Source: Chitinophagales bacterium
GTDB lineage: Bacteria > Bacteroidota > Bacteroidia > Chitinophagales > Chitinophagaceae
Reading direction: 5' to 3'
Length of the DNA stretch: 64,000 bases
Assembly (NCBI GenBank): GCA_020636575.1
Contig: JACJXP010000006.1
Coordinates: 1-64,000 of the forward strand
Both the position numbers and the translations under genes were made by a program. Shown here piece by piece: positions 59,903 to 64,000 of the stretch; position 1 is the stretch's first letter; each line of letters starts with the position of its first letter. The notes under the pieces are model-generated. The model did not search any database and had not been told where the DNA came from. It saw only the letters and a program-made list of their open reading frames with translations.

Positions 59903-60136
59903 TTAATTACAACCACAGCCGCCACCGGTCTTGCCGCCATTGGCGCCTGATGCACCTTCCCTGTAGGTCTGAAAACTCATTTCAGTCTTTTCTACTTTTT
60001 TAGCGCCCAGTACCATTTCACTGTCATTCAGCATGCTTTTTTGATACTCTTTAACGGGGGTGCAGGAAAATAAGACCAGCATCAATGTGAGAGGGAAACT
60101 GCTGAGAAAAATTCCCGGGATCTTGTTTTTCTTCAT
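59903..60136 (-). CDS. DUF4266 small lipoprotein with C-terminal GGGCGCN tail
   Basis: The 77-residue protein has a lipoprotein signal (LTLMLVLFSC, Cys at 25), a short body with the EMSFQTYREGASGANGG segment, and ends in GGGCGCN. The tail is diagnostic of DUF4266, in which I recall the terminal Gly-Cys pattern as nearly invariant. A Gly-rich end with two cysteines resembles a metal-binding or post-translationally modified peptide, but neither has been shown to my knowledge. It overlaps the ApbE gene by 4 bp (ATGA) and precedes the DUF3570 gene by 23 bp. Confidence 0.85.
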   Translation of the reverse strand: MKKNKIPGIFLSSFPLTLMLVLFSCTPVKEYQKSMLNDSEMVLGAKKVEKTEMSFQTYREGASGANGGKTGGGCGCN

Positions 60137-61095
60137 TTCAGATTTATGTTTTTGGATGTGTGTATATGATCGTTGTCATCAATAATGATACATTCCAGTC
60201 CATTGACCTGGTTTACCATATCCAGGCCTGCTTTTATGCCCATGATCATGACTGGAGTGGCCATAGCATCAGCTATTTCAGCATTCAGGCTGATGATGGT
60301 CACACTTTTTATTCCTGTAACAGGCAAACCTGTTTTGGGATCAATGGTGTGAGAATACCTTTTCCCATCGATCATTATATATTTTTCATAATTACCCGAT
60401 GTGGCGACAGCCAGGTCAGTAATATCCAGGTATGAAAAAGGATGCCTGGCAGCATCCGGGTCTGCAATACCGATTGTCCACTCCTTGCCACCGGGTTGTT
60501 TGCCCCAGGCAGTAAGATCGCCTGCAGCATTCACAACTCCGCATTTTATCCCTTTTGATTGTAATAATGATTTTGCTTTCTCAGCTGCATACCCCTTACC
60601 AATACCACCAAACCCGATCCGCATACCTTTCATTTTAAGAAAAACGGTGCACTCTTTTGCATTCAATTCTATGTTCTTGTAATTGATGAGATGAACAGAT
60701 TTTTTAGCCAAAGCAGGATCAGGAAGTTCTTTCATAGATAAGTTAAAATTCCAAAGGTTCTTATCAACAGATCCATAAGTTATATCAAAAGCACCTTGTG
60801 TAACATGCGAAATACGTATGGACCTTTCAATCAACTCATATACTTCCTTACTTACTTTAACGGGTGCAATACCCGCATATTGATTGATCTTCGCTGTTTC
60901 GCTTTCTTCATTGAATGTGGTAAGAAGGGCCTCGATCCGTTTTATTTCACTGATCGCTTCGTCAATCAAAGCCATTGCAATTTCTTCATCCGGATGCAGT
61001 ACTGTAAGTTCAAAACGGTTACCCATCAGCTTCACTACCTTACGGTGTATTTCAACTGTGGGTATTTCTAAAATGTCACTTGCTGTTGCCGGCAT
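60133..61095 (-). CDS. apbE: FAD:protein FMN transferase (ApbE family), no signal peptide seen
   Basis: ApbE transfers FMN from FAD to a Thr of target proteins. The 320-residue protein shows GFGGIGKGYAAEKAKSLLQ, VNAAGDLTAWGKQPGG, TSGNYEKYIMIDGKRYSHTIDP and the DAMATPVMIMG magnesium-binding end. Most ApbE proteins carry an export signal; this start (MPATASDILEIPTVEIHRK) has none, so it may act in the cytosol or the real start is elsewhere, although upstream sequence belongs to the thioredoxin gene, overlapping by 20 bp. It is coupled to the DUF4266 gene downstream by ATGA. Confidence 0.9.
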   Translation of the reverse strand: MPATASDILEIPTVEIHRKVVKLMGNRFELTVLHPDEEIAMALIDEAISEIKRIEALLTTFNEESETAKINQYAGIAPVKVSKEVYELIERSIRISHVTQGAFDITYGSVDKNLWNFNLSMKELPDPALAKKSVHLINYKNIELNAKECTVFLKMKGMRIGFGGIGKGYAAEKAKSLLQSKGIKCGVVNAAGDLTAWGKQPGGKEWTIGIADPDAARHPFSYLDITDLAVATSGNYEKYIMIDGKRYSHTIDPKTGLPVTGIKSVTIISLNAEIADAMATPVMIMGIKAGLDMVNQVNGLECIIIDDNDHIHTSKNINLK

Positions 61096-61522
61096 GAATA
61101 GTGTTTTTCAATTCAGCGATAAATCCTTCTGGGTCCTGGCCAGGAAAGCCTATCCATTTTTTAATTGTATTCCCTTTTTCATCAAGAAGAAGTGTGCAGG
61201 GGAAAGATCCGTCTGAATTGTAAATTTCAGCCAGTGCATTATTTTTCTCCTGTTGTTCTTTGGATGGCTTGTTTTTTTTAAGACGGGGAAAATCCGCATT
61301 TACCAGGATAAGTTCTTTATTGGCAAGATCAGTAAAGCTATTGTTCTCAAATATTTCTTTTCGCATTCTTATACAAGGAACACACCAGTCGGAGCCTGAA
61401 AAATTAAGAAGAATCAGTTTATGCTCCTTCGCAGCTTTTTCTTTTGCCCTATCAAAATCATTTTCCCAGTTATCAAGATTAAATAGCAGAAGTACAGCGA
61501 GTAGAATCGAAAAATAACGCAT
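61076..61522 (-). CDS. Thioredoxin-like thiol protein, exported or membrane-anchored
   Basis: The 148-residue protein has an N-terminal hydrophobic segment (ILLAVLLLFNL) and a thioredoxin fold with the active site Cys47-Val-Pro-Cys50 in GSDWCVPCIRM. The cis-proline is Pro108 in GSFPCTLLLD and is followed by a third cysteine, Cys109. It is the first gene of the operon with ApbE, DUF4266 and DUF3570. It probably reduces or isomerises cysteines in an envelope partner, with the Cys-tailed DUF4266 lipoprotein the most obvious candidate. Confidence 0.85.
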   Translation of the reverse strand: MRYFSILLAVLLLFNLDNWENDFDRAKEKAAKEHKLILLNFSGSDWCVPCIRMRKEIFENNSFTDLANKELILVNADFPRLKKNKPSKEQQEKNNALAEIYNSDGSFPCTLLLDEKGNTIKKWIGFPGQDPEGFIAELKNTIHAGNSK

Positions 61523-61653
61523 GAAGATAATTTGCTCTTAAATCTAACGTCAAAGATTTCGGAAAAGTATGATATTCGTCATATTAACAAATTATTATAT
61601 GAGCTAATAGACGCATTGAAAGCCATGCTCTCATTTGTTCTATAACTATCCGC

Positions 61654-62973
61654 TTACAAATTAAACATACCCTTATTCAGCTGCTGTAATATCTGTTTTT
61701 TATATTCAGCAGGTATAAGTAATGATATATTGTGGGGACTGCCGCCATAACTTACCATCCTTACCGGTACATTCATAATAGAACCAAATAACTTTTTTAT
61801 TATGGATTCTGTTCTTGATATTTCATTTCCCACTACGGAAATAATGGTTTGGTCTTTATCTACCTCAACTGTTCCAAATGGTTCCAGTTCCTTTAATATA
61901 TCATTCAGCGATGCATCTGTATCGATCGTTAAGGATACTGCCACCTCTGATGTAGTGATCATATCAATAGGTGTACGGTATTTTTCAAAAACTTCGAATA
62001 TTTTTCGAAGGAAACCGTAAGCCAGTAACATGCGGCTGCTTTTTACCCGGATAGCAATAATATTATCTTTTGCAGCCACTGCTTTTACACCAACACTCCC
62101 TGCTTTTTCTGTGATCAGTGTTCCTTTAGCATCGGGCTGCATGGTGTTCAATAATTTAACCGGTACTTTATACGTTTGCGCCGGCCAGATAGATGCCGGG
62201 TGCAGGATCTTTGCCCCGAAATAAGCCAACTCTGCAGCTTCATCAAAACTTAACTGTTCAACAGGTACCGTTCTATTGACTATCCGTGGATCGTTGTTAT
62301 GCATGCCGTCAATATCTGTCCATATCTCGCAAACAGATGCCCCGATAGCTGCAGCAATGAGTGATGCCGTATAATCACTTCCTCCTCTTTTCAGGTTATC
62401 CACCTCTCCTCTTGCATTTTTGCAGATATAACCTTGTGTGATGAATAACTTTTTATCGCTGTTCTTTTGTAATAGCTGGGAGAGTTTCACTTTGATACTT
62501 CCGATCTGCGGTTCATCATTAGAGTCAATCGTCATGAACTCCAATGCAGGCAATAGTACATGATCGATGTTTTGCTCTTCCAGGTAACAGCTGAAAAGTT
62601 TGGTAGATAACAATTCGCCTTGCGCCAATATATCTTTACTCAATGCCTCGCTGAAGGATATGCGAAGAATGATATTGAGAAACTCAAAATGTTCCGCAAC
62701 GATCGCCTTCGCTTTTTCGGAAGCTTCCGGTTTTGTGACCAGTTGGGAGATAAAATCATGATAGTGTGTTTCTAACTGATCAATATTCTTTTTGGCGGCA
62801 GCCTTGTCGCCATGGGAAAGATGTTCACCGATCTCCACTAATGCATTGGTAGTGCCAGAAAGGGCCGACAATACAATAATCGCCGGTTCTGTTTCCTTAG
62901 TGACCATGGCAGCTATATGCTGCATACGCTCCGGGCGGCCCACACTGGTGCCGCCAAACTTCATAATTTTCAT
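61654..62973 (-). CDS. lysC: Aspartate kinase
   Basis: This enzyme begins the lysine, threonine and methionine pathway. The 439-residue protein has KFGGTSVG at residues 5-12, ITQGYICKNARGEVDNLKRGGSDYT (substrate binding) and TDIDGMHNNDPR as catalytic landmarks, and C-terminal ACT domains (VKSSRMLLAYGFLRKIFEVFEKY, TIISVVGNEI). It is the monofunctional type. A TATCTTTG element at 63084-63091 is the probable promoter. Confidence 0.95.
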   Translation of the reverse strand: MKIMKFGGTSVGRPERMQHIAAMVTKETEPAIIVLSALSGTTNALVEIGEHLSHGDKAAAKKNIDQLETHYHDFISQLVTKPEASEKAKAIVAEHFEFLNIILRISFSEALSKDILAQGELLSTKLFSCYLEEQNIDHVLLPALEFMTIDSNDEPQIGSIKVKLSQLLQKNSDKKLFITQGYICKNARGEVDNLKRGGSDYTASLIAAAIGASVCEIWTDIDGMHNNDPRIVNRTVPVEQLSFDEAAELAYFGAKILHPASIWPAQTYKVPVKLLNTMQPDAKGTLITEKAGSVGVKAVAAKDNIIAIRVKSSRMLLAYGFLRKIFEVFEKYRTPIDMITTSEVAVSLTIDTDASLNDILKELEPFGTVEVDKDQTIISVVGNEISRTESIIKKLFGSIMNVPVRMVSYGGSPHNISLLIPAEYKKQILQQLNKGMFNL

Positions 62974-63083
62974 TGTGTGAATTATTATTTAAACACTATT
63001 GCCACCTGTTTCCGCCATGAAATATATGGCCCATTTCAACAAACAGAGGTTTTAATAGATCGAAAAATCAGCAAGCAGGTTTG

Positions 63084-63091
63084 CAAAGATA
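63084..63091 (-). promoter_or_regulatory. -7 promoter element TATCTTTG for aspartate kinase
   Basis: Exact TAnnTTTG on the minus strand, about 110 bp before the aspartate kinase start. No clear -33 TTG; leader of about 105 nt predicted. Confidence 0.45.
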
Positions 63092-63114
63092 AATGCTGAA
63101 AGGCATAAAGATCA

Positions 63115-64000
63115 TCAGGTAAACTGAATACTGAATTTATTAGCAGTTTCCTGCAGATCGTTCACTACGGTATCCATCAGAGGAATACCATTTTTCATTC
63201 TCTCTGCTTCAAACTCTCTTTCAATATCCCCTGGTACAAGTACTTTTCCTTCACCTTCTTTGGGCCGGCAATTACGGAATCCTTTTAACCAGTCATCCAT
63301 ATGCTTTTTGTATTCATCGGCCGGGCGGAAGGCATCAATACGCATAGCTCCCAAAAAGTGACCTATCCCTTTTCCGGGTTGTTTTGCCGGCATCGGCACA
63401 TAAGCAGGGAATGGCGGCACCCATGGTGCATAGTTGGCGCCGCTGAGCAACCCTGAAAAAATATCTACAATGGCTCCCAATGCATACCCTTTGTGCGAAC
63501 CATGATCAGCATCACTACCTAAGGGCAATAATGCCCCACCTTTCTTCAATATAAATGGATCATTGGTTATATGCCCATCCTTATCCTGCACCCATCCATC
63601 TGGGGTCGATTGATTTTTTCGTTGCAATATTTCCAGCTTTCCGTTTGCAGCAGTAGTGGTAGCCAAATCAGCTATAAAAGGCGGCTCTACACCAGCAGGG
63701 GAAGCTACTGCGATAGGATTTGTTCCCAGCATTTTATCAATTGAATTGGTAGGTGCCACCAAGGGACTGGCATTGGTCATGGCAACGCCGATCATATCAT
63801 GTTCCAGGGCCATCATGGCATGATGGGCAGCAATACCAAAATGATTACTGTTCTGTACACTTACCCAGCCGGTGCCCGCATGTTTAGCTTTTTCAATGGC
63901 TACCTGCATAGCAAATGGCGCCACCACCAGGCCCAGGCCACTACCGCCATCAACAACAGCAGTGGACGGAGACTCATATATAACTTTTATATCAGGCTGG
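63115..64000 (-). CDS. Ldh-family malate/L-lactate/ureidoglycolate dehydrogenase, N-terminus cut by window edge
   Basis: The frame is open through the right edge; about 295 residues are visible, starting QPDIKVIYESPSTAVVDGG. The family motif NSNHFGIAAHHAMMALE holds the catalytic His, and NASPLVAPTNSIDKMLGTNPIA plus DADHGSHKGYALG are NAD-binding and conserved blocks of the type-2 malate/lactate dehydrogenases. The substrate cannot be told from this part. It is upstream of and in the same direction as aspartate kinase but 140 bp away with its own promoter for the latter. Confidence 0.92.
   Translation of the reverse strand, partial: QPDIKVIYESPSTAVVDGGSGLGLVVAPFAMQVAIEKAKHAGTGWVSVQNSNHFGIAAHHAMMALEHDMIGVAMTNASPLVAPTNSIDKMLGTNPIAVASPAGVEPPFIADLATTTAANGKLEILQRKNQSTPDGWVQDKDGHITNDPFILKKGGALLPLGSDADHGSHKGYALGAIVDIFSGLLSGANYAPWVPPFPAYVPMPAKQPGKGIGHFLGAMRIDAFRPADEYKKHMDDWLKGFRNCRPKEGEGKVLVPGDIEREFEAERMKNGIPLMDTVVNDLQETANKFSIQFT

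Noticed and set aside
59903..60136. ApbE flavinylation site in the DUF4266 lipoprotein (EGASGAN)
   Set aside because: It resembles the D-G-x-S/T-G-A-T target motif, but the Thr that receives FMN is Asn here and the first residue is Glu, so it is not a credible flavin attachment site.
1..64000. tRNA, rRNA, CRISPR array, insertion sequence or prophage
   Set aside because: No cloverleaf-like sequence was found in the gaps, there are no regularly spaced direct repeats, and no transposase, integrase, capsid or Cas protein is encoded.

Overview
This 64 kb window is chromosomal DNA of a member of the Bacteroidota, most likely family Chitinophagaceae or a close relative. The main reasons are a type IX secretion cargo with a type-B gliding-motility C-terminal domain (46954-49572), a PorW/SprE-like TPR protein (37877-40831), many PorT-like outer-membrane barrels and LolA-like exported proteins, signal peptides ending in AQ, weak Shine-Dalgarno sequences, and several -7 promoter elements of the form TAnnTTTG that are typical of this phylum. 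No rRNA, tRNA, CRISPR array, transposase, integrase or phage gene was seen. The edges cut an M14 carboxypeptidase (left) and an Ldh-type malate/lactate dehydrogenase (right).

Layout. 0-5.7 kb: M14 peptidase, gamma-glutamyltransferase, DinB-like protein, then a 435 bp gap with a REP-like inverted repeat, then a barrel protein. 5.7-13.4 kb: an AT-rich accessory stretch with a PD-(D/E)XK nuclease-like protein and a membrane protein, a GH35 beta-galactosidase whose 3' end takes part in a perfect 20 bp inverted repeat, then a PD40 lipoprotein, a barrel-like protein, a serine hydrolase, a VOC protein and a metallo-beta-lactamase-fold protein. 13.4-19.2 kb: a six-gene minus-strand operon of TetR regulator, LolA-like protein, two FtsX/LolC-type permeases, LolD-type ATPase and outer-membrane barrel, with a palindromic operator lying on the promoter. 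19.4-28.5 kb: CHAD protein, hydrolase, TPM protein, methyltransferase, small membrane protein, unknowns, exported M24 and M1 peptidases, flavodoxin-like reductase. 28.5-34.1 kb: alpha-glucan phosphorylase lacking the usual PLP lysine, lipoprotein, DtxR-family metalloregulator with an operator on its own promoter, Crp/Fnr regulator, NADP isocitrate dehydrogenase.

34.1-46.2 kb: two coupled GNAT acetyltransferases, a barrel, a five-gene minus-strand operon (truncated M23-type membrane protein, bactofilin, AtpZ, membrane protein, SprT-like), then PorW/SprE-like protein, class A penicillin-binding protein, GNAT, Lrp regulator and S-adenosylhomocysteine hydrolase. 46.2-57.3 kb: T9SS surface protein, M48 peptidase, two unknown envelope proteins, pdxJ, a LolA-like protein, an orphan HsdR-N nuclease domain, AMP nucleosidase and a double-ATPase peptide-type ABC protein. 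57.3-64 kb: queA behind a structured leader, then a tightly packed thioredoxin-ApbE-DUF4266-DUF3570 operon, aspartate kinase, and the partial dehydrogenase.

The two best candidates for poorly understood multi-gene systems are the TetR/LolA/ABC/barrel operon (13422-19202), which looks like an inducible envelope-spanning export or lipid/lipoprotein route, and the thioredoxin/ApbE/DUF4266/DUF3570 operon (58665-61522), which combines a flavin transferase and a thiol protein with a tiny lipoprotein ending in a Gly-Cys tail and an outer-membrane barrel.
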